Of a stretch of 38,626 nucleotides of DNA, positions 8,082 to 15,517 are shown piece after piece (within the stretch, counting starts at the first letter, position 1; each line of letters begins with the position of its first letter). Under the pieces are notes generated by a model. It had not been told where the DNA came from, made no database searches, and worked only from the letters and a program-made list of their open reading frames with translations. The DNA comes from Candidatus Saccharimonadota bacterium (GTDB lineage: Bacteria; Patescibacteriota; Saccharimonadia; Saccharimonadales; SZUA-47). The stretch lies in contig JAGQNQ010000004.1 of assembly GCA_020428015.1 (NCBI GenBank), forward strand, positions 1 through 38,626, in the 5' to 3' direction. Position numbers and translations under genes: made by a program.

Positions 8082-8309
8082 ATGACAATTAAATCTATTC
8101 AAAAAGTTATCAAAGTCGGCGACAGTATTGCTGTTACGATTCCGGCTAAGGACGCGAAGGCGCTGGGTATAAAAGCAGGTATGTTTATTCAGTCTAGTCA
8201 TGAATTACTAAAAAATGACGTTCACGAAGAAAATATTGGTGTCGCTAAAGAGTATGAAAAATTCTCCGCGCAGTATGGTGAAGCGCTAAAAAATCTCGCT
8301 GACAGGTAG
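8082..8309 (+). CDS. AbrB/MazE-type antitoxin
   Basis: 75 residues. The N-terminal half (VIKVGDSIAVTIPAKDAKAL and on) is the swapped-hairpin AbrB/SpoVT DNA-binding domain; the C-terminal half is acidic and helical, as expected for a toxin-neutralising tail. The next gene, a Doc-like toxin, starts immediately after the TAG with no gap. The antitoxin would bind the palindrome in its own promoter and cover the Doc active site. Confidence 0.85.
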   Translation: MTIKSIQKVIKVGDSIAVTIPAKDAKALGIKAGMFIQSSHELLKNDVHEENIGVAKEYEKFSAQYGEALKNLADR

Positions 8310-8693
8310 ATGTACTATCTGACAGCAGAAGATATTTTGTACCTGCACTTCCGTGTTATTGAAGATTATGGAGGAAGTCACGGTATTCGTGACGAAAACA
8401 GACTAAAGTCTGTGGTAAATGCTCCGAAACAAGAGGCTTTTGGAGTAGAGCAGTATTCAGACGTTTTTCAAAAAGCAGCAGTATACGCTAGGAATATAAT
8501 TGCTGATCACTTGTTTGTTGACGGCAATAAGAGAAGCGGCATAACTGCTGCCTCGATATTTCTTATTAAGAATGGACATAGAATATGCGCGAGCCAAAAA
8601 GAACTAGAGGACTTTGCCGTGCAAATTGCGGTTGAACACCTCGACATCCCAGTCATTGCTGCCTGGTTCAAAGCACAGTCAAAGAAGAATTAG
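8310..8693 (+). CDS. doc: Doc-family (Fic fold) toxin
   Basis: 127 residues, the size of phage P1 Doc. The motif HLFVDGNKRSG (H67 to about residue 77) is the Doc form HxFx[DN]xNKR rather than the AMP-transferring Fic form HPFxxGNGR. In P1 Doc this variant phosphorylates EF-Tu. The N-terminal LTAEDILYLHFRVIEDYGG is also typical. A weak AGG precedes the ATG, so translation probably depends on coupling to the antitoxin. All key residues are present, so the toxin looks intact. Confidence 0.9.
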   Translation: MYYLTAEDILYLHFRVIEDYGGSHGIRDENRLKSVVNAPKQEAFGVEQYSDVFQKAAVYARNIIADHLFVDGNKRSGITAASIFLIKNGHRICASQKELEDFAVQIAVEHLDIPVIAAWFKAQSKKN

Positions 8694-8702
8694 TTATAAA
8701 TA

Positions 8703-8733
8703 TTGACATTATGTTGCGTATGTGCAACAATGT
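8703..8733 (+). promoter_or_regulatory. Promoter with TGTTGC-N6-GCAACA operator
   Basis: TTGACA at 8703-8708 is a perfect -35. A perfect inverted repeat, TGTTGC (8712-8717) and GCAACA (8724-8729), fills the spacer, and AACAAT (8726-8731) is a possible -10 at 17 bp. A dyad in the spacer is a classic repressor position; the XRE protein encoded directly downstream is the obvious candidate. Confidence 0.55.
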
Positions 8734-8737
8734 GTAC

Positions 8738-8962
8738 ATGATACATAACAGAATCGCCGTATTCAGGACAGACTTGGGTCTTTCTAGGCAGGAATTGGCA
8801 AGCATGGCAGGTGTAAATTATCAAACGATTGGCTTTATAGAACGAGGCGACTATAGCCCAAGTCTAGAGCTCGCATTCAAATTGGCGGAAGTGTTTGGCG
8901 TTGATATTACAGATGTGTTCAGCGACAAGCCATTCAAGCCTCTCAACGAAAGGAATACTTAA
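8738..8962 (+). CDS. XRE-family HTH regulator
   Basis: 74 residues from the ATG at 8738; an upstream ATG at 8711 would place coding sequence across the promoter dyad and is less likely. The HTH reads LSRQELASMAGVNYQTIGFI followed by ERGDYSPSLELAFKLAEVFG, the typical five-helix Xre/Cro fold of very short regulators. It ends one base before the next gene, a membrane protein. Pairs of a short XRE regulator and a DUF2178-type membrane protein are common in bacteria and archaea. Probably a repressor of this operon. Confidence 0.88.
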   Translation: MIHNRIAVFRTDLGLSRQELASMAGVNYQTIGFIERGDYSPSLELAFKLAEVFGVDITDVFSDKPFKPLNERNT

Positions 8963-8963
8963 A

Positions 8964-9419
8964 ATGGCAACAAAATTTAAAGACAGGCCGAAGAACCTCA
9001 TGCTCAATAGGGCAATGGTCGTAGCGGCGGGTGTTAGTGCATTTCTTGCGCTACAATATACGTATTTTTCAGTGCATGAATCAGCATTTGATGCAAACAC
9101 ATATAAATATCGAGACGAAAATATTGGGATGGGATTTTTGATCGTGTATGCGTTACTTCCACTAATCCTTTCTTTGCGTTATCCGTTGTACTGGGTATTT
9201 TTTAGCAAAAATGAGAAGAAATTCGCAGACGAAAGACAACTAAATGTGCGAAAACGAGTGTACGAAATATCGTATAGACTCTTTGCAATATGTGCACTAC
9301 TGGCGTTTTATTGGTTTAACCACTCAGATAGTCGTATGCAACTTGTGCTGGGATGGTTCTTTGGAATTACGTTCTTTATGATGCCAGTTATGGTCGCTGC
9401 CTGGCAAAAAGATAGCTAG
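8964..9419 (+). CDS. DUF2178-like four-helix membrane protein
   Basis: 151 residues from the ATG at 8964, chosen for AAAGGA 9 nt upstream and one-base spacing from the regulator stop. There are two hydrophobic segments at about 16-36 and 55-72, a DERQLNVRKRVYEISYRLF linker, and two more segments near 110-125 and 130-148. The Asp-Glu-Arg linker between hairpins is a hallmark of DUF2178-like proteins paired with XRE regulators. Biochemical role unknown; possibly a membrane sensor or modulator of the regulator. Confidence 0.65.
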   Translation: MATKFKDRPKNLMLNRAMVVAAGVSAFLALQYTYFSVHESAFDANTYKYRDENIGMGFLIVYALLPLILSLRYPLYWVFFSKNEKKFADERQLNVRKRVYEISYRLFAICALLAFYWFNHSDSRMQLVLGWFFGITFFMMPVMVAAWQKDS

Positions 9420-9472
9420 ATCGTCAAAATAAAAACCGTGCTATCCTAAAAGCATAAGCAGGGGTAGTAGAT

Positions 9473-10420
9473 ATGAAACGATTTTTGTCACATGTTCTGA
9501 TGAATATAGCGGTATTTTTGCTGACAGCATCATTATTTATCTGGATAATTGATGCACGTGTCTTAAATTCTGATGTATTAAACGACGAATTTAACAAAGC
9601 GGGTGTATCGCAAGAGCTCACTAAGCTTCTGCCCGATATGCTCACCAGTGGGCAAAGTGATGCGACTCAGGAAGAGATCCAGGATATTCAGAACAAGGTG
9701 TCTGATGCAATCCAAGATGATTATGTACAAGGTAAGATAGCAAGTATCACATCATCTGTTATCGCGTTTATGAAGGGCGATGTGCAGGCGCCTGTTATTG
9801 ATCTGCGCGATTTTCCGGAGCAACTACGAGCGCGCGGCGTAGATGTTGATGATGAGTTCGCAAAAAACTTCGAAGAACCGATTGAGATAAATAAGGACGG
9901 AAACTTAAACCCAATTTCTGACGGGTATAGTATATTCAGCACGCTGAAGTATATTGGGCTTGGGTTGTTTGCACTTGTTTTGGTACTAGAATGGTTTGTG
10001 ACTGAAAAAGGTAAAAAACTCAAGCGAGTCAGTCGTATATTCCTATACTCCGGATTGTGGTTCCTGCTGTACTGGGGACTTATTATCTTACTACCAAAGG
10101 TCTTTGGTGAAAGCTTACGAACAAGTGTGCAGGCAAACTACGATGCGAGCGGGTTGATAGATGCAATTATCAAAGCGGTGCAGGGGCTGTTTGCCTCATA
10201 CTTCCTCGGCTTTGCGGTTGCCTGCTTCTTGATAGCCGCAGTATTATACGCAATCCGTCATTTCATGCACGGTGATGTTGTACCCAATACTAATCCAGCC
10301 CCTGAAAAAGCACCAACTTCGGATACTACAGCGGAGTCGAGCTCGCCAAAACAGGAGAATCCACCTGCGACTGACGGTGATAAAAAGAATACAGGTGAGT
10401 CAGAACCAGAGTCCAAGTAA
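9473..10420 (+). CDS. Membrane protein with an extracytoplasmic domain and disordered tail
   Basis: 315 residues. One N-terminal hydrophobic segment (about 9-27) is followed by a ~125-residue soluble, acidic domain, then three segments (about 160-178, 188-208 and 235-262) and a ~50-residue tail rich in Pro, Ser, Glu and Lys. AGGGG 8 nt before the ATG is a good ribosome site. Family not recognised. It ends 3 bp from the convergent gene, with no obvious terminator between. Confidence 0.75.
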   Translation: MKRFLSHVLMNIAVFLLTASLFIWIIDARVLNSDVLNDEFNKAGVSQELTKLLPDMLTSGQSDATQEEIQDIQNKVSDAIQDDYVQGKIASITSSVIAFMKGDVQAPVIDLRDFPEQLRARGVDVDDEFAKNFEEPIEINKDGNLNPISDGYSIFSTLKYIGLGLFALVLVLEWFVTEKGKKLKRVSRIFLYSGLWFLLYWGLIILLPKVFGESLRTSVQANYDASGLIDAIIKAVQGLFASYFLGFAVACFLIAAVLYAIRHFMHGDVVPNTNPAPEKAPTSDTTAESSSPKQENPPATDGDKKNTGESEPESK

Positions 10421-10423
10421 CCG

Positions 10424-11479
10424 TTAAGCAGCGCCCATTATCTTTGCGGCAAGTTGACCAATACGTGTCTCTGGGTCACGAATGGCTTCAGCAATAACCA
10501 TGCCTTCAATCCTATGCGCGTGTGGCGCGAGAGCAGAGGCGATCATGAGGTTGGCGCCAAGCGCTAGATTGCCGTCTCGCAGCTCTTCTCCAGAGGCTTG
10601 CAAGCCTAGGCTTCTATCCAACTCCCCGCGGAATCGTAGGTATTGTGCCCAAGTATCTCCGAGTAGCTCATCTGCCAAGCCTTTTCTTGTGATATTATCC
10701 ACACCTTGTTGAACGTCTTCTAAGTCTCTAACACGTGCTTTCACTGGTCGTGTAAGGGTTCTGCCTAGTAGGGTTCGCGGGGAGTCGGTTGGAATGACAA
10801 CCTCTCTTCCTTGATAGTCGACGATGCACTCCCACGGTTTGTCTACTCGAACTGTTTCGGTGACCCCATTTGAGGCATATAAGAATTCAGCCGCACCGTC
10901 TTCAACGAGTTGCGTCCTCGTCGCGTAGTGCCATGGTCTAAAGGGACCGAAATCTGGTTCGTAGAAGAATAATGATAGCTCTGGTCCTCTAGGGAAGCCA
11001 AGTTCGTGTGCTACCTCGTCAAGATCCGCCTGCATAGCAGTGCGTAATGCTTTGGTTTCTTCCCGTGTAAAACTTGCATCAGCAACGACCCATTCACCAT
11101 TTCTGAGTATTCTTTTTGCACGTCGATCGTCATCTCTAATATTGTGCTCTGTAGGCCGGTATAGTGTTGCGCGGCCGAGAGTATGACCTACAGGATTTGA
11201 GATATAGAACTGCCTATTTCTTACATCAAATTCTACTTCAGGGTCACGTAGCGCTTGTTTAGGGACGCCACCAACCGCCGTGCATTCTACTCCGTGTCGT
11301 GTTGCTATGTCACCGAATGCTTCATAAAAAGGTAGTGTACTTTGTGTCGTGCCACCCTCTGGCAGTCGCGCCTGACGGTCTCGCCTGTAAGCTTCTGCCC
11401 ATACGTTATAGCCGCTCACAACAGCGCCTGCAGCGATCCCTGCTCCTAAAAATCCTCTTTCAAGTGTACCTAATGACAT
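10424..11479 (-). CDS. Uncharacterised protein, possibly nucleotidyltransferase-like
   Basis: 351 residues. A short Gly/Ala-rich hydrophobic stretch lies at about 9-28. A TAVGGVPKQAL element, then RDDDRRAKRIL about 45 residues on, then a long basic C-terminal half follow. The VGG and RDDD pattern loosely recalls NTase-fold proteins (GG...DxD), but metal-binding residues cannot be placed with certainty. GGGAG lies upstream of the ATG with about 9 nt spacing. Very Arg/Glu-rich, with no close family recognised. The NTase link is a guess. Confidence 0.6.
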   Translation of the reverse strand: MSLGTLERGFLGAGIAAGAVVSGYNVWAEAYRRDRQARLPEGGTTQSTLPFYEAFGDIATRHGVECTAVGGVPKQALRDPEVEFDVRNRQFYISNPVGHTLGRATLYRPTEHNIRDDDRRAKRILRNGEWVVADASFTREETKALRTAMQADLDEVAHELGFPRGPELSLFFYEPDFGPFRPWHYATRTQLVEDGAAEFLYASNGVTETVRVDKPWECIVDYQGREVVIPTDSPRTLLGRTLTRPVKARVRDLEDVQQGVDNITRKGLADELLGDTWAQYLRFRGELDRSLGLQASGEELRDGNLALGANLMIASALAPHAHRIEGMVIAEAIRDPETRIGQLAAKIMGAA

Positions 11480-11539
11480 ACGTTAAAACTCCCTTTGATA
11501 CAGATTATTCACTAATCTACACAACGGAGCAAGCGTTAG

Positions 11540-12163
11540 CTATTTTGCTTTGACTACAAAGTGCATCCAATTTGGTCTATCGGCACGCTCTTTTTCAATA
11601 AAATGAACAGTCTTGAAACCTGCTTTGTCCAGTAGCTCTTCAAACTCTCTTTGAGTGTAGTAGACGAAAAGACGCGGTAGACCGTCTGTTTTTTTGTTTC
11701 CTTCTTCATATTTTTCTCCGCTACCTTTCTGTATGGATATCATGCCAGCCGACTTTGGAGCAGTTACTTTTTTAAGGTTTTTCAGCGTCTCAAGTATCTC
11801 ACTCCTGGGTATGTGTAGGAGTACGGCTGAGCACCAGAAGCCGTCAAAACTGGATTGTGAAAACATATCTGCTACGTCCTGAACGGCACACTGCAAGAAC
11901 TTACGATCTGGGTATTTTGCTTTTGCTATATCAACGAATTCTTTAACAGCGTCGGTTCCGGTATAGTTATAGCCATGTGCCACTAGAGTTTGTGAATCAT
12001 TGCCACTGCCGCACCCTACCTCAAGAACTCGACCTGAAGGCAACAGCTCAGAAAAGTACTGAAAACTATCGTCATGGTGTTCATTCGTCGGATGAAGGGA
12101 GTCCCACTTTTTAGCAATTGCTGCGTACGTCTTGAGTGTGGCTAGGTACTGGTTTGATTTCAT
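11540..12163 (-). CDS. Class I SAM-dependent methyltransferase
   Basis: 207 residues. Motif I is VLEVGCGSGNDS (about 46-57), an acidic residue follows in TGTDAV (motif II), then VQDVADMF and FDGFWCSAVLLHIP (motifs III-IV). The Rossmann-like order fits the Methyltransf_11/25 group acting on small molecules or proteins; the substrate is not evident. TATACT lies exactly 6 nt before the ATG on the minus strand and no Shine-Dalgarno is visible, suggesting a leaderless message. It is divergent from the 12239 gene. Confidence 0.88.
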   Translation of the reverse strand: MKSNQYLATLKTYAAIAKKWDSLHPTNEHHDDSFQYFSELLPSGRVLEVGCGSGNDSQTLVAHGYNYTGTDAVKEFVDIAKAKYPDRKFLQCAVQDVADMFSQSSFDGFWCSAVLLHIPRSEILETLKNLKKVTAPKSAGMISIQKGSGEKYEEGNKKTDGLPRLFVYYTQREFEELLDKAGFKTVHFIEKERADRPNWMHFVVKAK

Positions 12164-12175
12164 ACGTTAAGTATA
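12164..12175 (-). promoter_or_regulatory. -10 element of the methyltransferase gene, leaderless-type spacing
   Basis: On the minus strand TATACT (complement of 12170-12175) is followed by TAACGT and then the ATG (12161-12163): the same 6-nt spacing as polA and mutM. No strong -35 is seen. Confidence 0.5.
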
Positions 12176-12199
12176 TATTATTAACACCTTAGATAAGTA

Positions 12200-12229
12200 T
12201 TGACAAAAGCATTATAAGTATGCTATAAT
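12200..12229 (+). promoter_or_regulatory. Strong sigma70-type promoter
   Basis: Perfect TTGACA (12200-12205) and TATAAT (12224-12229) with an 18-bp spacer and an extended -10 TGC. The -10 ends 9 nt before the ATG at 12239, so the 5' leader would be about 2-4 nt. The spacer contains AGCAT...ATGCT dyad arms. A TTAACACCTTAGATAAG string (12181-12197) just upstream is nearly repeated before ftsK. Confidence 0.85.
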
Positions 12230-12238
12230 ATAAGCATT

Positions 12239-12841
12239 ATGGAGTTTGCGTCAAAGTTACGTTGGGTCCTCGTGATCTTTATCCTATTATTCATCCTTGT
12301 CTTTGTGGGCTGGGGTCTGTCGGCTGTTGCCCGAAGTGTGTTCGGTGGACGAAACACAAGCAACACTGTGGCAACCGATGAGGTAGCAACACCTCAATTA
12401 GACGGTATCAATGTGGTTCGCTACATTGTTGACGGCCCAGTTGTCGCCAGCTCTGAACACCGAAGCTACGTTATTGAAGTATCTCGCAGCGTCGTTATGA
12501 TGCGACTATATTCTGATTACGGTCAGAAAATCATAAAAGAGAAGAGCTATGTGAATAATAGCGAAGCGTTCAATACGTTCATTGATTCACTCGAGGAAGC
12601 GAACGCAACTGCACGATACGCTGGAACTGATACTGACGATGATCAAGCAGACAAAGGTGTTTGCCCAACTGGTCGACGCTATATTATTGAACTAGGTGAT
12701 GATCTTCGTCGCTGGACGACGAGCTGTGACCGTAAAGACGGTACCGCTGCTGGCAAAATGACCACCATGCGCGGATTGTTTGAGAAGCAGGTGCCTGACT
12801 TCAAAGAAATGCTCAAAGGCACCTCTCTTAACCGACGCTAG
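12239..12841 (+). CDS. Single-pass membrane-anchored protein with extracytoplasmic domain
   Basis: 200 residues. An N-terminal hydrophobic helix (about 9-32) is preceded by K/R, giving an N-in anchor. A Ser/Thr/Asn-rich linker (about 33-60) and a ~140-residue folded domain with two Cys (in VCPTGRR and TTSCDRK), which could form a disulfide outside the cell, follow. No family recognised. Driven by the near-consensus promoter upstream, so it is probably abundant; likely leaderless. Confidence 0.75.
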   Translation: MEFASKLRWVLVIFILLFILVFVGWGLSAVARSVFGGRNTSNTVATDEVATPQLDGINVVRYIVDGPVVASSEHRSYVIEVSRSVVMMRLYSDYGQKIIKEKSYVNNSEAFNTFIDSLEEANATARYAGTDTDDDQADKGVCPTGRRYIIELGDDLRRWTTSCDRKDGTAAGKMTTMRGLFEKQVPDFKEMLKGTSLNRR

Positions 12842-12851
12842 ACCAGAACTT

Positions 12852-12867
12852 GCTATACTAGTCGGTA
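12852..12867 (+). promoter_or_regulatory. Extended -10 of the second HAD gene
   Basis: TGC followed by TATACT (12854-12859), 8 nt before the ATG at 12868. There is no clear -35; extended -10 promoters do not need one. The short distance again suggests a leader of only a few nucleotides. Confidence 0.45.
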
Positions 12868-13455
12868 ATGATTAAAGCCATACTATTTGATTGTTTTGGT
12901 GTTCTGTATCCTGACACGTACTGGACGATGGCGAATGAATATCTGGGCGAGGATTACAGCGGGCACGAGCAGGAATTACATGATCTCGTGAAGCAGGTAG
13001 ACCTTGGCCATATGACGCGAGATGAGCTGTGGGGAGGCTTTGCTGATCTAGTGGGGCATACGAAGGAAGAGGTTTATCAGCGACTCGAAAATTTCACTGG
13101 TCTTGATACGCGCCTATTGGAGTTCATCGAGGAACACAAAAGCACACATAAAATAGGTATGATTTCGAATGTTGGACAGGGCTTTTTGGAGAGAATGTTT
13201 AAAGAAAAACCTGCAGACTACTACTTTGATGTGATTGTGTTAAGTAGTGAAGTCGCGCTTGTGAAGCCAGATGTACGTATATATGAATTAGCTGCTGAAA
13301 GACTTGGTGTTGATACGAACGATTGCGTGTTTATTGACGACCTAGAAAAGAACGTTGAGGGCGCTCGGAATGCTGGTATGCATGCGATTCAGTACTCAAA
13401 CTTCAGCGATTTCAAACGTCTCCTCAGACCGCTAATAGCCGATTCGGATAACTAG
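12868..13455 (+). CDS. HAD-superfamily hydrolase (paralogue of the 6935 gene)
   Basis: 195 residues. Motif I FDCFGVLYPD with a single Asp nucleophile, motif II MISN, Lys in LVKPDVRIYE, and motif IV VFIDDLEKN. The helical cap lies between motifs I and II. It shares the MIKAI-FDCFGV start and overall length with the HAD protein at 6935-7501, suggesting duplication in this lineage. Likely a phosphatase; substrate unknown. The last 24 bp overlap the 3' end of the convergent gene at 13432-13671. Confidence 0.9.
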   Translation: MIKAILFDCFGVLYPDTYWTMANEYLGEDYSGHEQELHDLVKQVDLGHMTRDELWGGFADLVGHTKEEVYQRLENFTGLDTRLLEFIEEHKSTHKIGMISNVGQGFLERMFKEKPADYYFDVIVLSSEVALVKPDVRIYELAAERLGVDTNDCVFIDDLEKNVEGARNAGMHAIQYSNFSDFKRLLRPLIADSDN

Positions 13456-13671
13456 CTTTTTGTCCAAAGAACAGCGTTCAGTTATCTGAGCTGATTCTGT
13501 ACGCAATCTTCCCGCCAGGGCAGCTCCTGGTACAACGATGGTGTAGTGAGTTCTATTTGTTTGAACTTGAATGGGTTGATTGTACTTTTCTTTCACGTAG
13601 GCTTTGAGGGCAGCAACTTGCGGCGGTTCCTGTGGGGTTCGTTGCTTTAGCAGGTCTGATAATTCGTTCAT
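13432..13671 (-). CDS. Short DUF721/DciA-like protein (tentative)
   Basis: 79 residues from the internal ATG (complement of 13669-13671); the frame runs further upstream, but a -10 sits 6 nt before this ATG. The pattern LKAYVKEKYNQPIQVQTNRT followed by YTIVVPGAALAGRLRTES and KLVIRIGY resembles DUF721/DciA (strand-strand-helix with an LA..LR signature). DciA loads the replicative helicase in most bacteria lacking DnaC. The similarity is by eye only. The gene overlaps the convergent HAD gene by 24 bp. Confidence 0.55.
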   Translation of the reverse strand: MNELSDLLKQRTPQEPPQVAALKAYVKEKYNQPIQVQTNRTHYTIVVPGAALAGRLRTESAQITERCSLDKKLVIRIGY

Positions 13672-13683
13672 AGTGTAAGTATA
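13672..13683 (-). promoter_or_regulatory. -10 element of the DUF721-like gene, leaderless-type spacing
   Basis: Minus-strand TATACT (complement of 13678-13683) plus TACACT and then ATG, a 6-nt spacing. This decides the start at 13671 rather than 13761. Confidence 0.5.
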
Positions 13684-13734
13684 CAAGCTTGTGCTCGATG
13701 AGTTTGCGTGTAAAATCAATACAGAGGGTTGTCT

Positions 13735-14595
13735 TTGAAAAACATAGGTACCACAAGACAAACTATCCAGCTGACGCCCGAGCTGCCAGCCTGTGATATC
13801 TTTTTGCCTGGAGACTACGGGATTCAGCGTGAGCGTGGTGACATTGCCAGCGTTCTTGTTGTCCCCGGACTTGGGAGCATACGTGAGGATTATGCAAGAT
13901 TTGGTGAGGTTTTAGCGGCGCAGGGGCTCACCGTTTATTCACTAAATTGTAATGATGGGGTGCAGGGGTCTCAGGCAACCGCGCTGACTCGCAGAGCAGA
14001 GGTAGTTCAAAAAACGCTAGAAAAATTGCAAGCGCCGGTGCACATTGCTCCTCATTCGCTCGGCGCACCCGTTACGGCAATCGCATTAGATGCGGGTACA
14101 GAAAACGGCCCAAACCACCTCGTTGATTATGTGGAGTCGCTGCACTTTATGCAGCCAGCAGGGTTCGAAAATCATGGGCCGGATGATTTCTTACACGCAT
14201 GGCGATTTTTTACTGGTGAGGCAGTAAATCGAACAGTTAGGCTTATGCCGGTAGTTCTAAGGGGTGGAAAAGCTTCTAGAGAGAGGTTCCATGTTAGGCG
14301 CCGCGCTGATGAAGTAAAGGGCCTATGGAATTTAGGAGAAAACTTTATGGTCGGCGCTGTTCGAAGTCTTTTTGATGTAGACAAGCCCATGACTTTTTAT
14401 GTAGGGCCCAGGGACGACCTCACCCGTGCAAAACACATCCGTGCAGCAACCGTTCCGATTGTTGGCGACGAAAGCGTGATTGATATACATCCAGCGGCGG
14501 GGCACCTGTCAGTTGTTAGTCATCCCGAACACATGGCAAAGCACGTCCTAGCCAGGTTAGGTTTGGAGTATTTTGACGGTTTGCAAGCGGCATAG
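13735..14595 (+). CDS. Alpha/beta hydrolase
   Basis: 286 residues from the TTG at 13735 (AGAGGG 6 nt upstream); a TTG at 13729 would add two residues. Strand LVVPGLG is followed by REDYARFGEVLAAQGLTVYS (cap of the oxyanion region), the nucleophile elbow APHSLGAPV (Ser in H-S-L-G, the first Gly of GxSxG replaced by Pro), an Asp in GPRDDL and His in AAGHLSVV, giving a full triad. Probably an esterase or lipase-like serine hydrolase. Divergent from the DUF721-like gene, sharing a 63-bp region. Confidence 0.85.
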   Translation: MKNIGTTRQTIQLTPELPACDIFLPGDYGIQRERGDIASVLVVPGLGSIREDYARFGEVLAAQGLTVYSLNCNDGVQGSQATALTRRAEVVQKTLEKLQAPVHIAPHSLGAPVTAIALDAGTENGPNHLVDYVESLHFMQPAGFENHGPDDFLHAWRFFTGEAVNRTVRLMPVVLRGGKASRERFHVRRRADEVKGLWNLGENFMVGAVRSLFDVDKPMTFYVGPRDDLTRAKHIRAATVPIVGDESVIDIHPAAGHLSVVSHPEHMAKHVLARLGLEYFDGLQAA

Positions 14596-14599
14596 CCAG

Positions 14600-14611
14600 T
14601 ATAATTAACCT
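14600..14611 (+). promoter_or_regulatory. mutM -10 element, leaderless-type spacing
   Basis: Perfect TATAAT (14600-14605), then TAACCT, then the ATG at 14612. No Shine-Dalgarno. This is the cleanest example of the 6-nt spacing. Confidence 0.6.
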
Positions 14612-15484
14612 ATGCCAGAACTACCTGAAGTTGAAACAGTTCGTCGTGGTTTGGAAAAACTGATTGTCGGAAAGACGATAAAAAATGTTCACCATGATAC
14701 CGAAAAATCCTTTCCGAATGACCCGGTGGTTGTGAGTGAGTTTTTGGTTGGTGCGAAGGTTGTTAGCGTTGGCCGTCGGGCAAAAGTGTTGCTTATTGAT
14801 ATGGATTCTGACTACACGCTTATGGTGCATTTGAAAATGACCGGACAACTCGTGTTTGTTGGTGAAGAACGATTTGGGGCAGGGCATCCAAATGAATCCC
14901 TGGTGGGCAGTCTACCAGACAAAAGTACTCGAGTAACTATCATGTTTGAGGATGGTTCGCATCTGTACTTTAACGATCAGCGAAAGTTTGGCTGGATGAA
15001 GCTGCTGCCGACAAGTTTAGTGGTAGAAGAGCCGTTTATGAAGAAGGTGGGGCCGGAGCCGCTCGATGTGTCGTTCACGGACATAATTTTTATTCAGCGC
15101 ATTCGAAAGCGGGCTAATACCTCCATAAAAGCAGCGTTACTTGATCAAACCGTGTTGGCGGGTGTGGGGAATATTTATGCGGACGAGAGTCTATGGGGGG
15201 CAAGAATTCATCCAGAGGAAATGGTAAAAGATATTGATGACAAACGACTAAAAAAACTACATCACGAGCTGTTGTATGTGCTGAAACTGTCAATCGAGAA
15301 GGGCGGTAGTACTGATAGGAATTACGTGAACGCTGAAGGCAAGAAAGGGAGTTATATAGATTTTGCGAGGGTGTTTAGACGCGAAAAATTGCCATGTCCG
15401 CGGTGTGGAACAGTAATCGAAAAGTCTAAAGTAGCCGGTCGGGGTACGCATACGTGTCCAAAATGCCAACACGCTAGCGCTTGA
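14612..15484 (+). CDS. mutM: Formamidopyrimidine-DNA glycosylase (Fpg/MutM)
   Basis: 290 residues. The start MPELPEVETV gives the catalytic Pro2 and Glu3 after Met removal. The mid-chain segment GVGNIYADESLWGARIHP is the H2TH domain. The C-terminal zinc finger has CPRC and CPKC with the conserved RGTHTC loop. It excises 8-oxoguanine and FapyG and nicks the abasic site. No truncation; about 20 residues longer than E. coli Fpg, mainly in an insert near residues 85-110. Followed at 33 bp by holA. Confidence 0.97.
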   Translation: MPELPEVETVRRGLEKLIVGKTIKNVHHDTEKSFPNDPVVVSEFLVGAKVVSVGRRAKVLLIDMDSDYTLMVHLKMTGQLVFVGEERFGAGHPNESLVGSLPDKSTRVTIMFEDGSHLYFNDQRKFGWMKLLPTSLVVEEPFMKKVGPEPLDVSFTDIIFIQRIRKRANTSIKAALLDQTVLAGVGNIYADESLWGARIHPEEMVKDIDDKRLKKLHHELLYVLKLSIEKGGSTDRNYVNAEGKKGSYIDFARVFRREKLPCPRCGTVIEKSKVAGRGTHTCPKCQHASA

Positions 15485-15517
15485 TAGTTCATAGGTGATA
15501 GTTGATACTAGGATGAC

